64,000 bases of DNA from Kineosporia sp. NBRC 101731 (GCF_030269305.1 NZ_BSTC01000001.1:261467-325466), one strand, 5' to 3'. Counted from the stretch's first letter, positions 1-10,405 are shown. Notes: generated by a model not told the origin, from the letters alone. Numbers and translations: made by a program.

Positions 1-144
1 GTGCGTCCGTGCGTCCGTGCGTCCGTGCGTCCGTGCGTCCGTGCGTCCGTGCGTCCGTGCGTCCGTGCGTCCGTGCGTCCGTGCGTCCGTGCGTCCGTGC
101 GTCCGTGCGTCCGTGCGTCCGTGCGTCCGTGCGTCCGTGCGTCC
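1..144. repeat. 8-bp tandem repeat array, 18 exact units
   Basis: The window opens with 18 uninterrupted, identical copies of the octamer GTGCGTCC. The next eight bases (GTGTCGCC) are a degenerate unit, after which the array stops. It begins at base 1, so it probably extends beyond the window or marks a contig edge. The unit is not a multiple of three, and the open frames through it are repeat artefacts (repeated CVRASVRP-type peptides). Function is unknown; replication slippage is the usual origin of such perfect arrays. Confidence 0.97.
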
Positions 145-593
145 GTGTCGCCGTGGGACTTAGCCGGCCCTGCCTTGATGGCCATAAGCCTACGGATGAT
201 CGTTTCGCCACTCGCCGTCGCCCGATGCCAACTTGTCAGACCCATGGCTACCTACTTGCACCACCACGAGCACCAGCCCTAGCGAGGAAAGTGGCGTGTC
301 AGATAGTGACGGGCGGCGCGACCTACGGCGGTCAACCGCCAGTTCGCCACCGAGCCTTGATGCTTAGGTGGACCCCTGACGCTTGGCTGTCCTCTCAGAC
401 CACGTGTCCAGCTGCCGATCGTCTAGGCCTGCCATGACAACGACGCCCAACGTCTCTCCGCCGTAGGTCGATCCCTCTGCACCACCTGAGGTGCCCTCGA
501 CCTCGCATGCAGCCTCTGCTTGCATGAGCACACCTCGCAGAGCCCCCCGATGAATGCACGGGTCAGAACACTCGGCAGACTCCTCGTCTCGTC

Positions 594-607
594 GATTCAC
601 GTGAAAC
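594..607. other. parS: parS site 1 (GATTCACGTGAAAC)
   Basis: This 14-mer has one mismatch to the bacterial parS core GTTTCACGTGAAAC, with the central CACGTG intact. ParB encoded at 17155-18261 is the expected ligand. It is the leftmost of nine such sites in 14.4 kb. Confidence 0.8.
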
Positions 608-1138
608 ATGCTGACAGCCGATCGAGAGCAGTCGCTGCGGTCGAGCCACCTATTGAAATGGGACAGGGGCTTGTCGCATAGGGGAGGGCTTCTCGTATGT
701 CATCTGGCATGGAGGACATCACGAAGTGCCAGACAGAGGCGGAGCCCTATGGGGTGCAGCCAGGCGAGTCTGGACATGGCGCAACGGGCGATTCTGGCGG
801 AGCCGCAGTCAGTGAGCAATCCGTCGACGGCGGCGAACTGGCGGCTGCGGCGGACGATGACTTGGCTCAGCTGGCAGCTGTGGTCCCAGGCGTGGCGAAG
901 AGCTGCTGATGTAGTGAGGACCTTGTCGAGTCAGGTCGACTCGCCACGCGTTCTAGCATTGCTCAGCGGTGAGGGTCGCTGCGGCAAGCCGTCCAGTCGT
1001 GATGTGGCTGGAATGCGTCCGCCGGTGTGGTTGCCCACCGGGCCGGCCATCTGTCGAGTGGCCATCTGGCGGTTGTGAGGTCGTTGAGCACCTTCGGGCT
1101 CGTGTTGACTGCTGCATAGCAGTGGGTGCTACCAGGCC

Positions 1139-1231
1139 TAGCGCGGTGGCCACCAACGTTCGCGGGGTCAGCCCGACCAAGATCCGGTGCTTCCGCCGAG
1201 GGTGAAGCCGGTCAAGGTTCGTGGCCGCTTA
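1139..1231. mobile_element. MITE-like element, short copy, IS630-related ends
   Basis: The left end reads TAGCGCGGTGGCCACCAACG and the right end is the inverted match GTTCGTGGCCGCTTA. Both are bounded by TA, as expected for IS630/Tc1-type insertion. The left end is nearly the same as those of the copies at 4832 and 10790. At about 93 bp this copy lacks the central segment of the longer ones. It contains no gene and is probably non-autonomous. Confidence 0.6.
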
Positions 1232-2469
1232 GCCGTCCGTGGCCACAGCAACCAGCGCGGCAGCTCACGAGCGCAGATCGTGCTGCAGTTGCGTGCGGGC
1301 TCACGAACGCGGGGAGTGCCTGGAGGCCGGGGTGAGCGTGGATTTGCAGCGCTGCTGGAGGAGACGCGGTTCACGCAGACCCAGCCGGTGGGAATGACTG
1401 CTGCTCTGGATGATCGGTCCGTCCTGACAGCCCGTTGGTGCTAGCACTCGATCGTGCGGGCGTGGGTCATGTGGTGACCCACGCATCCTGCTGGCGCAGA
1501 TCGTTGGCCCGTTGGCACTGCGGTGCCATCGTCGGGCACGTCCTGGCTAGCGTTGGAATGAGGGTCATCCTGAAGCATCTGGCGCCGGCTGAACGGGATG
1601 CCCCATGCCCCATGCCTCAGGCACCTGGTCCCTGGTAGCGCCAGTCCTGGGTCTCGGTCCATGACCCGGACCTCGCCGAACGGCTGGTCCTAGACCTGCC
1701 ATTGACCTTCGCAGGGGATGGTGCGTTGCGCCCTTCACATAGGCAGGCGTTGTCGTCGCGTGCTGCTAGAGGCGCAGTGCTCAATAGCTATTGCAGTGGC
1801 CACAAATGATGGCTGGCCGCCGCTAGTTCGTGACCATGCAAACCCTCCCAAGGACGTGCAGACACATCCCGGCCGAAAATTTGGGATTGCCTGATCACGA
1901 ACGTCAAAGGTGGCCGACATATGTAGTTGCCGCCACTCGCCCGTTGGGTGGTGCCTAGCTCGATGCTGGGACTGGGACAGCGGAACATCGCTCTCCGACC
2001 GATGTTCAACGGTCAGACTCTCCCCGTCCAAGCGGGCTATCCATCACCGTTCGCGATGGTGACGCAGAAATGGCGAGATCCACACCGGGCCGGCAGCCCG
2101 TGCACAGCACCTCTGAGCCACTTCATTCGGGAGAGCTAAGAGCGGGCGCAACCTATGGTCACGGGCGGAATGGTGAGGACAGGTACGGAAGATGACAGCC
2201 ATGGACGCGCATGATGCGGACTGAGAGCAGCGTTCCCTCGGTTCTCGTGGCGACTGGCCAGCGAGGGCGTTGACGTCAGCGAGGTGTTACTTCCCAATGA
2301 ATCAGGGCCCAATGGCTACGCGTCCCGAACTAGCGCAACATCATCTGATGGAACTTTGAGGAGATGAGGCGTTCAAGAGCTGGCAGCAGATCTGCACCTC
2401 GTTCGTCTCATGTCCACTGCAGGAGTCGGCAGTTGGGGCCGCTGCTCGCGATTGTCAGCCGCTGTAGGT

Positions 2470-2502
2470 CGCCCCAGGGGACTTCCCGTGTGCCCTGGGG
2501 CG
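2470..2502. repeat. Inverted repeat, 10-bp stem
   Basis: Arms CGCCCCAGGG and CCCTGGGGCG are perfect complements around a 13-base loop. No adjacent gene needs a terminator and no T-run follows. It sits directly beside a 7-bp tandem repeat. Confidence 0.6.
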
Positions 2503-2537
2503 GCCTGCGACCTGCGACCTGCGGCCTGCGGCCTGCT
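2503..2537. repeat. 7-bp tandem repeat, five units
   Basis: Five consecutive units of RCCTGCG (G/A at the first base), the last one ending one base short of a match. No coding role is seen. Confidence 0.8.
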
Positions 2538-2602
2538 TGGCTGACGGGCCGATCGGGCGGCTCGGTTCCTATCTGGTTGGCACAAGAGGTTCACCGCAGA
2601 AC

Positions 2603-2616
2603 GTTTCACGTGAATC
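2603..2616. other. parS: parS site 2 (GTTTCACGTGAATC)
   Basis: One mismatch to GTTTCACGTGAAAC, in the right arm; the central CACGTG is intact. Confidence 0.8.
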
Positions 2617-3272
2617 AAGCTAGCCACGTTAGTTGGACACGCGTGGGGGAGCCAAGACCGGTTGGGTCAGCCAGCCCGACTCAGCTGATCTGACCGGTCC
2701 GTGGCACTGTCCAGACTTCGCCTCGAGCAAATCCCTACCTCCGGGCGGTGGTTGTACGCGCGTGCTCGGCACGAGGCTGGCCTGCGCGGAACTATGACGC
2801 CGGCGCCCCTGCGGAGGGTTCGGTGATGCCAACAGCCTTCCGTGAGAGGTTCTGTACAGGGCAACGCGCCAGTCTTGGGTGGTGGCATTGTCCGGTGAAG
2901 AGGGGTCACCCTGCGCACGGCACCCCCGTGACCGTAGGTCTGTGGCACCGTCGCGGCAATGACTCATGGACGTCGCTCCATCGATCGTCCGAGCCTGTCC
3001 AGAACGGCCCGGACGCCTCCTCGGGTGGGGAATTCCATCAGCATGAGTGTCCGGCGCCTGATGCATTACGTCCTGCCGTAACGCTTCACCCCGCTGTCTG
3101 GATCCCGGGATACTTCCTCCGCGGCGAAGTCGCGCCATAGATGCTGATCGCCGAGTGGTCCGACGGTGCCGAGGCGAACCGCGATGGCGAGATGGGGCAG
3201 GACGCAGAACCGAGGCTTGCGTAGATCGTGACCGTCGGCTGGGCGTCCACTTGCCTGTACGCGAGCTGAGGC

Positions 3273-3286
3273 GTTTCACGTGAAAC
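3273..3286. other. parS: parS site 3 (perfect)
   Basis: Exact match to the 14-bp parS core GTTTCACGTGAAAC, a full palindrome. It is the only perfect copy in the window and so probably the strongest ParB-loading site here. Confidence 0.92.
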
Positions 3287-3808
3287 CTCGACTCGCCCGG
3301 AGAGATCTTGGGCGGCTCCTACTGCCTGAACACGGTGCGGTTGCCGTGCAAGGCCAGTGCCTAAGCGTGACTGCTGGCCGAGAGCGGAGGATACGTCAGC
3401 CGACAGGCGGGGCTCGCCCGGTCCAATTCGGAGAGCTTCAGTTCACGGCGTGCGTCAAGGCTTAGCCTCCTACGCAAACAAAGCTGGGCCTGGAGCCGAG
3501 TGCCGGTGATGACAGTGACGGTGGGGGCCTTCAAGGCAGCCCGAACGGCTTCGACTGAACCGGGCTCGGCTCGGTCGTCGTGCCGGAGTCGTCAGCAGCT
3601 GGCGGGCTTGTTGGTCTTCGCAGAGGGGATCACAGCTTGGGGGCCATGTTACTGAGACCCAGTTCGCAGCAGAGATCCTTCTGTGTGGCCGGCCAAGCCT
3701 CCTAATGCCCCGCCTTGCGATGCAGGCGCCTTGCGATGGCTAGATGCCGAATGCATTGGATCCACCGTGGGGGTTGTCCGCAAGACCCACCTCGCTCAAT
3801 CAAACTTG

Positions 3809-3842
3809 CTGCAAGGCTCCTCGTCGGCGAGGAGCCTTGCAG
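3809..3842. repeat. Perfect hairpin, 15-bp stem and 4-base loop
   Basis: The left arm CTGCAAGGCTCCTCG and right arm CGAGGAGCCTTGCAG are perfect complements around loop TCGG. The shape is that of an intrinsic terminator or a single-strand recognition hairpin, but there is no flanking gene and no T-run. It could be a relic terminator or a structural element of the gene-poor region. Confidence 0.8.
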
Positions 3843-4315
3843 CGTCACCATGACCAACTGCGCCCTGGCAGATCTTGCCAACGATCACGCCGATCGGGAC
3901 CTAGGCCAAGCACATTCGGGACCACACCCACGCCCGTACTCAGCCACCGCGACTTCGCCCTGCGCACCTCGCGAGCTCACAAGCTGGGTACTGCTTCGAT
4001 GAACTATCGGAAGCCTCGCAACAGACGATCGCTGATCATCAGCAACTGCGCATCCACCGATTGGTATCCGAGCCGCACCAATCCTGTCGTCGTCGAATCT
4101 TTCCCGGACGCGCTCATCGCTACCGGCCACGAGCTCTTCGTCGACGGAGCCAGCTATCGACCTGGAAGCGATCCAGCCATACCTAGCCTGGAGGCTCGAC
4201 ACTCGAACCCGCCAACCAGATTGCACCAAGACCACAGGACACCAGGGAATGACGTGATCGAGACCGGACGCTGATCATTCTGTCCTCCCTTTCGTGTGGC
4301 GGCCGCTGAAAGTGG

Positions 4316-4612
4316 TTGTCCACAGACTCATCCCCACTGTGGACGAGCGTTGGTTGGGGAATGGCCTCTCGAAGGGAAGAGTTCGGCCGCTGATCTACGG
4401 ACCCCAAAGCCCTGTGGAAAACTCGCTCCAGTTCCCCCGTCCGGCGATGCGCCGATGTTCTTCCAAGGAGCAGGCCTCGTGTGTAGCTGTTTGCTGGGCG
4501 AGGACTTCGGGGAACAGATTGACGGACCATCTCCGCCCTGTGGATAGCGCTGTGCAGTTTTGTGGTCACAGTCGTTTGACCTGCGGTTTGGCATCACCAT
4601 GGCTGTGGAGAA
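4316..4612. other. Cluster of DnaA-box-like nonamers
   Basis: One exact TTGTCCACA lies at 4316-4324. Four one-mismatch variants, on the opposite strand, lie at 4338-4346, 4413-4421, 4539-4547 and 4604-4612 (reverse complements TCGTCCACA, TTTTCCACA, CTATCCACA, TTCTCCACA). Five boxes in 300 bp resembles part of an actinobacterial oriC. However, dnaA and dnaN, which normally flank oriC, are not in the window and no clear AT-rich unwinding element is seen. It may be a relic or accessory DnaA-binding region. Confidence 0.5.
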
Positions 4613-4831
4613 ACCTGGGGACAACCGATCAAGTGTTGATGTCCTGGAAGCATTAATCAGGGCCTCATTGGTCGACTCTGCGTCGGTTGAGACCAAGAGC
4701 GATGAGTCTTCTGATTCCCCTTCGCCGCACGCGTTCACCACGCGGAATCAAGGCTAAGAGCCCTGCTCGCCGACTGGCGGTGCCCAGCAATGGGGGAAGG
4801 TTTTCACAACAGGGACTGCCTCAGGGCGACC

Positions 4832-4952
4832 TAGTGCGGTGACCACAGACGTTCTCCGCCACTCCTTCAGCCGTGATCATTCAGACCTTCCCCGGGGAGA
4901 GTCTGCATGATCATGAACGGGGAGGCGGCTGACCTTTGTGGTCACCGCACTA
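4832..4952. mobile_element. MITE-like element with TA-bounded terminal inverted repeats
   Basis: The left end TAGTGCGGTGACCAC and right end GTGGTCACCGCACTA are a perfect 15-bp inverted pair that includes the TA dinucleotides. The element is about 121 bp. Its interior (the CAGCCGTGATCAT block and ATGATCATGAACGGGG) recurs in the copies at 8813 and 10790. The ends resemble those of the IS630-type element at 6311-7616 (TAGTGCGTTGGCCAC). It has no open reading frame, so it is probably a non-autonomous derivative mobilised by an IS630-family transposase. Confidence 0.8.
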
Positions 4953-5438
4953 GATGTTTGGCCTTGGAAGCTTTCCCACAGGGCGTGGATGGACCTGTGG
5001 ATTCTTGCTTCAGAAGCGCTACGAGCCTTCGGACCACCTGAAGCTGAACGGTGTCCCGCGTCGCGACATCGCTAAATCCAAACCGCTCCGCTCAACGGTG
5101 TGGTTGAAGAACCGTTCCAGGTCAACAGCGCATCCGGGTCAGACCCGATCCGGTTGCATCAGAGGGCTGCCAATCGCTACTCGGGAGCGGAGGTTGGCGG
5201 TCGCGACAGCTGATGCGAGGCTTGGTGCGTCCACGATCGGGTAGGTCCGCGTAAGGATCTGCTAGCAGATCAACGCCGGCAGGGCATCCGCCAGGCATAG
5301 TCCCTTGTTTGAGTACCTGCCGCCTATGTGATGTACGAGTCCCATTCCCGCAGGCGGACCAATGTCCGTGCCTGCATTTCAAATGCTGGCACTAGAGCGA
5401 ATCCTCGATCTGCGTATGCGAGGCGCTACTGATGCGCC

Positions 5439-5452
5439 GTTCCACGTGAAAC
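5439..5452. other. parS: parS site 4 (GTTCCACGTGAAAC)
   Basis: One mismatch to the parS core, in the left arm; the central CACGTG is intact. Confidence 0.8.
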
Positions 5453-6254
5453 ACATACCAGGGCTCTCACCCTCAGGAGGACGTAGTGGCGCTCGCACCG
5501 ATTCCCAGGAGCGAGAGGACCTGAACAAGTGACGGGGGACGGCCGAGTCAATCGCCTTCTTGACGGGTGATTAGGTGTGGATCACCTGTCAAGAACGGCC
5601 CGCGCAACTTCGGTCGGGAGCATCGGTCCCAATTGACCAGCAGCCAACCGCCTGACGTATCGGTCGCGGTGAACCCGTGGGCAGCCACAAGGATCTGCCA
5701 TTGCCTCTAGCAAGGACTCCCAGCGCCGCCTTGCTATCTGGCTCACGCCGTACGTGCTGACGTGCAGCAGGCGGGGATGCCGAAGCGAGCAGAGAGTCGC
5801 ACTTGGGTGATGAGGACTGGGTGGCGAGCAGATCCATCCAGTCTCCGTAGACAGTTGGTTCGCGCGTGCTGCCGAGAAGGTTCAGTTCTTCGCAGAGCCG
5901 GCCGCGTCGAGCACCCGGAGATATGAAGGAGAGGATCTTGCTGTGGACGGCCAGCGCCTGGCGGATGTATTCACCAGTGGGTCGCGATCACCCTCGGCTT
6001 CGCTCGTTCGCACCCGAACCTGTTGACGTAGTCATGGGGGTCCCGGATCCCCGGACTCCCGGTGCTGGGCTACTGCCAGGATCAGCTTCGCGAGACGCTC
6101 AAGGCCCGTCGATCTGAGGTACATGCCGTTGTGCAGCGCATGGCGACGGCCGGATATGTGTCGACGCCGGCGTAAAAGTGCTCGGGCTCATTGAATGTGC
6201 CAGGCTCCCTACTCAGACACCAAGTTGTCGAGGGTTGCTGTTTGCTAGCGCCCC

Positions 6255-6294
6255 TATCGCTCGCTCCGTTTCACGTGGAACGGAGCGAGCGATA
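6255..6294. other. parS: parS site 5 inside a 40-bp palindrome
   Basis: The core 6268-6281 reads GTTTCACGTGGAAC, one mismatch to parS. The palindrome extends well past the core: arm TATCGCTCGCTCCGTT on the left is matched by AACGGAGCGAGCGATA on the right. The whole 40 bp is self-complementary except for one base pair. No other parS site in the window has such extended arms. It lies 17 bp from the IS630-type element. Confidence 0.85.
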
Positions 6295-6310
6295 CGACTA
6301 GTCCTGCATC

Positions 6311-7616
6311 TAGTGCGTTGGCCACGAACGTTGCGGGTCAGGTTTCCGCGGGAATGATCGTGGTTCTTGGCCGACCCCAGCGGTGACCTTTCTCGGCGCG
6401 GATGCGGGCTCGTTCGCGGCGTTGGGTGGCCAGGATGTCGGGGTGGCGGGCATTGGCGTTGCGCCAGCGCAGGTGGGCTTGCAGGTCGCGGGTCAGGACG
6501 GTGTGGTTGGGGTAGTTCGAGGCGGCCATGGTGAATATCCGCGAGGGCCTGAACTGGGCTTCGATGGGGTTGGCCCAGGACGCGTAGGTCGGGGTCAGGC
6601 AGAGCTCGATGTTGTGCGCCGCGCACCATTTCCTCACCGCGGGTGTCTTGTTCGCGGAGAGGTTGTCCAGGATGACGTAGATCGGTGCGCCGTCCGGGCG
6701 GGCCGCGCGGATGCTTTTCATCGCGGCCAGGGTGTTCTGCCCGCCTTTGTGGCGGCGGTTGATGCCCCAGAGCTGGTCGTCGCCGAGGCTGTAACAGCCG
6801 TGGAGGTAGCGGATTGCGTGGCTGCGGGGGTAGGTCGCCGGGAGTTGGTCGGGGTGTTTGGCGCGGTTCCAGGTTGAGCCTTGGTGCGGGCGGATCGGCA
6901 GGGGTCCGAACTGGTCGAACGCGAAACACCGGTCCGGGAACCGGTTGGTGACTTCCTCGATCCGGTTCACTTTCGCTTAGAAGTCGGGGTCGGGGGTGAC
7001 TCTTTCCAGGTCCTAGTCCGCTGGAACGTGATGTCATGTGTGGCGAGGATCTGCCGCAGCCGTTCCCGCCCGACGGTGATCAGCCGGGCCGGTTTCATGT
7101 CCGGGTCGACCTTGGAGAATGAGCCTTTCACATAGCCGGAGAGTTTACGGATGTTCCACTGGATGAAGGGAAGCCCCAGTTTTTCGGTCTGGTGGTGGCC
7201 GTCGTGACGATGGCTTTCACGTCGTCGTCACTGATTAGGCGGGGACGGCCTCCCGCCCACCGAGGGTCCAGGCATGCCAACCCTCGATCGTTGAAGTCGT
7301 GGATCAGTTTCCCAACGGTGTCCTCGTCCGCTGCGACCAGCCGGGCGATCGCCGGGATCGGGGTCCCGGACGCCGATGCCGTGATCATCATGGCCCGCCG
7401 GACCCGGATCGATCCGTGTTTGCCTCGCCGCATGATCTGCTGCAGCCGGCGTCCTTCATCCTCGCTCAGCCGCCGGGCCCGCACTCGTTCCGCCATCGCC
7501 GCCCCTCTCACACCTGCACGAACTGTGAGGGATCAGCGTGATGGTCTGACGGCCATCACGCCCGGACCGGGTCCCGGCGTGTCACAAACCGGGCAACGTA
7601 TATGGCCAACGCACTA
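6311..7616 (-). mobile_element. IS630-family-like insertion sequence (about 1.3 kb)
   Basis: The ends are inverted repeats: TAGTGCGTTGGCCAC on the left and TGGCCAACGCACTA on the right, followed inward by a second matching block ACGTTGC. TA dinucleotides at 6311-6312 and 7615-7616 fit the TA target duplication of the IS630/Tc1/mariner superfamily. The interior carries one minus-strand transposase, now broken. The first 15 bases of the left end closely resemble the ends of the short elements at 1139, 4832 and 10790, so this is a plausible parent of that family. Confidence 0.85.
6338..7511 (-). pseudogene. IS630-family transposase, inactivated
   Basis: The gene is read on the minus strand from about 7511. 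The first part (7511-7128) encodes a helix-turn-helix N-terminus (SRR-like start, then a WAGGRPRLI linker). The second part (6970-6338) encodes the DDE catalytic domain, with CFAFDQFGPL, VILDNLSANKT and the glutamate in SWANPIEAQF giving the D, D, E residues. Three lesions separate them. A one-base deletion near 7177 (PEKLG now read as PKNWG) shifts the frame. An extra C lies in a run near 6990. A TAA at 6979-6977 stands where the family usually has Glu (DFEAKVNRIEEV). Removing these restores one continuous IS630 protein, so this is a decayed transposase. Confidence 0.85.
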
Positions 7617-8812
7617 GGTGGAACGACCTCAAGCACTGAGCAGTGCTCTGGGCAGTCATCGGCCTCCGAGCTATCAAGAGTGGCGTCAGCCGGCGAAGAC
7701 CAGGGGAGTCCGTACTCGATAACTGCCGCGAGATCGTCGACCGAGCTCTGTCGATTTGAGGGAGAGAGTCTCGACTTAGGGACGTGCGGGCGACGGCGGG
7801 GGCGCCATGATGGACGCGCATCCCAGGGTTTAGGGCTGTGGGTTGGAAGACCGCGCACAGCAGAAGGGTGGCGCGGGAATGCTCCCTCACTGTGCCACCG
7901 ACCTTGGAATGCCAGTCATTACTTGATTGCCACGAGAAATCCGACGAGCCATTGCGTCTGACACGGAACCGCATGACTGGTCAGATTGTCATCACAGTGC
8001 TCGGACCGGCTGCACACGCAACGACTGGCTGATGGTGGCTGGCGATGCTCGTTGGACGTGGCAATCGGTTGTGGCTGATCTGTCACACCCAGCGAAATGA
8101 CAGCCAGATTCCCCGCTTCGTCATGCGGTGGCTCGTCACGCTTGGACGCCGCCATCGACCTTTGTCACGACGGATGAGCTTGTGAATCTTCGCTGAGGCA
8201 GGTCACGAAGATGTGCCTTTCATAGGGGAGAAGTGGACTGAGCTCGATGTCACTGTGCATACAGATGGATATGGCAGGGGACTCCAACTGAATGGCGACC
8301 CTTGGCCAGCCGCCTTCGTCAGGTCAACCCGTGCAGCGCTTCGGCTGCTCATCGGCGGTACATGGCAGATGGCTTCCGAAGCAGCAAGCCACAGCAGTGG
8401 AACTGTTCGGCAGGTGAAATTGGCAGGGCAATTGCGATCAGGTGAATGACGCGCCAGTGTCCGCTGAGCCGATCTGGCATCTGTGGCTAACTCCTGAGCT
8501 TGGCTCAACGGCGAATGCTGGTCTCCAACGGAGGTCGTGCTGTGCAGCGCTTCGCCTCCAGCGGCTGTTGCGGATCGGGATGGGTGAATGAGCAAGGCAG
8601 CCTTGGGAGTTGCTATTCCGCATCCCTTGGGCGGAGGCCTGTTTCTAGATCAGGCAGGGTCCTCCACAGGGTGTGGGCTGAGCTGTGGATCGCTGTCGAT
8701 CGTTCTGGGCGCATAGAGCAGAGCAGCGCCGGGTGTCCCTGATGGAGAATGGGAGATGCGTGAAGCCCAAGGTTCGCCGCTGTCGACACGTCGGGTGGGT
8801 GGTTGCTCATGA

Positions 8813-8934
8813 CCTGGTTCGGTGGCCGCAAACGTTCGCCGGCACTCTCTCAGCCGTGATCGTGTGAACCTTCCCCAGGGACGGTTCCCATGATCACGAA
8901 CGGGGAAGTGGCCAAACTCCGTGGGCACCGCCTC
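8813..8934. mobile_element. MITE-like element, diverged copy
   Basis: This 122-bp copy aligns with the element at 4832-4952 over its whole length. It has a left end GGTTCGGTGGCCGCAAACG, the internal TCAGCCGTGATC block, ACCTTCCCC, ATGATCACGAACGGGG and a right end CCGTGGGCACCGCCTCA. The terminal TA and several end positions have mutated. The inverted repeats are imperfect, so it is an old copy. Confidence 0.7.
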
Positions 8935-9047
8935 AGCACTGATTCTCGCGATCAGTACTCAACCATCCTGATTCTGTTCGGGTCCTCGCACCGGCAAGAG
9001 CGCAGGCGCGTGGCTGTGACCGACTGAGGTCGATAGCCCTCGTCTTG

Positions 9048-9061
9048 GTTTCACGTGGAAC
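9048..9061. other. parS: parS site 6 (GTTTCACGTGGAAC)
   Basis: One mismatch to the parS core, in the right arm; identical to the cores at 6268 and 14229. Confidence 0.82.
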
Positions 9062-9171
9062 GTTGCCAAGGCACTCCACATCGGTACTGGGTTCGTCATG
9101 CGCGGTGAGCGCGGGTGACCTCCATCCAGGGGGAGATCTGGCAGGATCCTTCGGCGCATTCTTGGGATCGC

Positions 9172-9180
9172 TGTGGATAA
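9172..9180 (-). other. Perfect DnaA box (TTATCCACA)
   Basis: TGTGGATAA on the plus strand is an exact reverse complement of the DnaA consensus TTATCCACA. It is isolated: the nearest similar motif is a one-mismatch box at 9462-9470. Confidence 0.6.
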
Positions 9181-9333
9181 GACTTCAGGTGGATCCGCCA
9201 GGCCAAGGGCGGTGCCCTGTTCCGCGGCCCCACCGCTGGGAACTCCTGGCATAGACCATCGAGGATGGTTCTGGCTGGCCGACACTGAGATCCCGTGCGA
9301 TGGGACTTCCCTGATGCTGTGAGTTCAGCACCG

Positions 9334-9377
9334 CGGGTACGGGATGTGTTGAGGTCGGGTACGGGATGTGTTGAGGT
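9334..9377. repeat. 22-bp tandem duplication
   Basis: Two adjacent identical 22-bp units, each starting CGGGTACGGGATG and ending TTGAGGT. They lie in gene-poor DNA and show no coding or regulatory sign. Confidence 0.9.
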
Positions 9378-10405
9378 ACTGACTGCCTAGGCGCTGCTCA
9401 TCTTGGCGTTGCGAATGAAGGCCCGAGATGCGCAGCCTGGCTTCGCGGGATCGGGAATGGTTGTGGACAGACCAGCGACTCGATTTCCAGCAGGCCTTCT
9501 AGGTATTTGGCCGAAGTGGTGGGTCATCGGTGGGCTGATGATCCTGAGCTGGAGTGCGCTCACGTCATCGCGACACATCTGTTCGCCATAGTTCCCTCAG
9601 CGGCCCTTGCTCGGGTGACAGTGCTTCTGCGGGGTGGCCACTCGTTGTGTCGCGATGAACCACGAGGCCTTCGATCTGTGACAGCTACTTAGTTCGTCTT
9701 CGATCGAGCTGGAGCTCGAAGCCATCTTGGATTACGGAGTCCATTGAACGACATCGTGATCTTGGATCTGCTGCTGGACCTTGAGCAGAGGAGAAGAGCT
9801 GAAGTTGTCTGGCGCATCTGAACGATGCTGGATTCGGTCATGGAGTGGATCTGTCACGCGAACGACTCCACCTCTTCGGAGCCAGCATTGTGCGCTACCG
9901 CCTTCCTTCCGCGTGAGAGTCGGGTCGGTTGGTAAGCCTCAATTTCCGTTGCAGGTCTCAACCAGGGCTAGAAGATTCGGGCTTTTCCGCCGGCGAGATT
10001 TGGGCAGCTCCAGGGAAAAACTGCTGAGTTCTAGCATTGCGGCACGGCTGCAACGGGATGATGCCTGCGGCATTGACCGCAACGGCTTCGTCATGGGTGC
10101 CTGCTGGGCCACGGTGGTGTTGGAGTCCATGCCCCACACCAAAAGCGCGCGGGGCCACGTTCTACGGCACCATTCGGAATCTGTCCGCTACCACAATTGC
10201 GCTCGGTCATGGGTCGCCTTCAGCTGGTGTACGAGGCGTTTGCCATCGAGGTCGAATTTGCTGATCCGGGTCAGCTCCTGCATCGTTGGGCGCCGTACTC
10301 GCGATGATGAGGGTTGTTGCGGATGAGCGTGCCCGCAGCAGAGCTGCCAAGCGCGGCTCAGACCCCTCATCGTGGGTGGGGCCGGCCGCATCCCAGGCCA
10401 CGAAT

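Larger units (their letters stand above)
145..6310. other. Gene-poor, parS-bearing stretch (left part)
   Basis: I see no recognisable protein, rRNA or tRNA gene here. Open frames are short, overlap on both strands, lack ribosome binding sites and have low-complexity Arg/Ser/Pro-rich translations typical of random GC-rich DNA. The stretch contains five parS-like sites, a DnaA-box cluster near 4.3-4.6 kb, two IS630-related small elements, a 7-bp repeat and several hairpins, all listed separately. By eye it is less GC-rich than the genes after 14.9 kb. Whether it is decayed coding DNA or dedicated noncoding DNA cannot be told from sequence alone. Confidence 0.75.

Noticed and set aside
1-144. 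Telomere of a linear chromosome
   Set aside because: Known actinobacterial telomeres are palindrome-rich and have terminal-protein genes nearby; only a simple tandem repeat at the window edge is seen.
1-437. Open frames through the first tandem array
   Set aside because: They only translate the octamer repeat (CVRASVRP) and have no ribosome site; repeat artefacts.
2629-3279. A 216-residue open frame on the minus strand
   Set aside because: Arg/Ser/Pro-rich random-looking translation, no ribosome site, no family, crossed by a parS site and by frames on the other strand.
4190-4215. tRNA-like GGGTTCGAGTG on the minus strand
   Set aside because: The flanking bases do not form a T-arm and no acceptor or anticodon stem could be built.
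4316-5010. Calling 4.3-5.0 kb the chromosomal oriC
   Set aside because: dnaA and dnaN are absent and no unwinding element is obvious, so only a DnaA-box cluster is reported.
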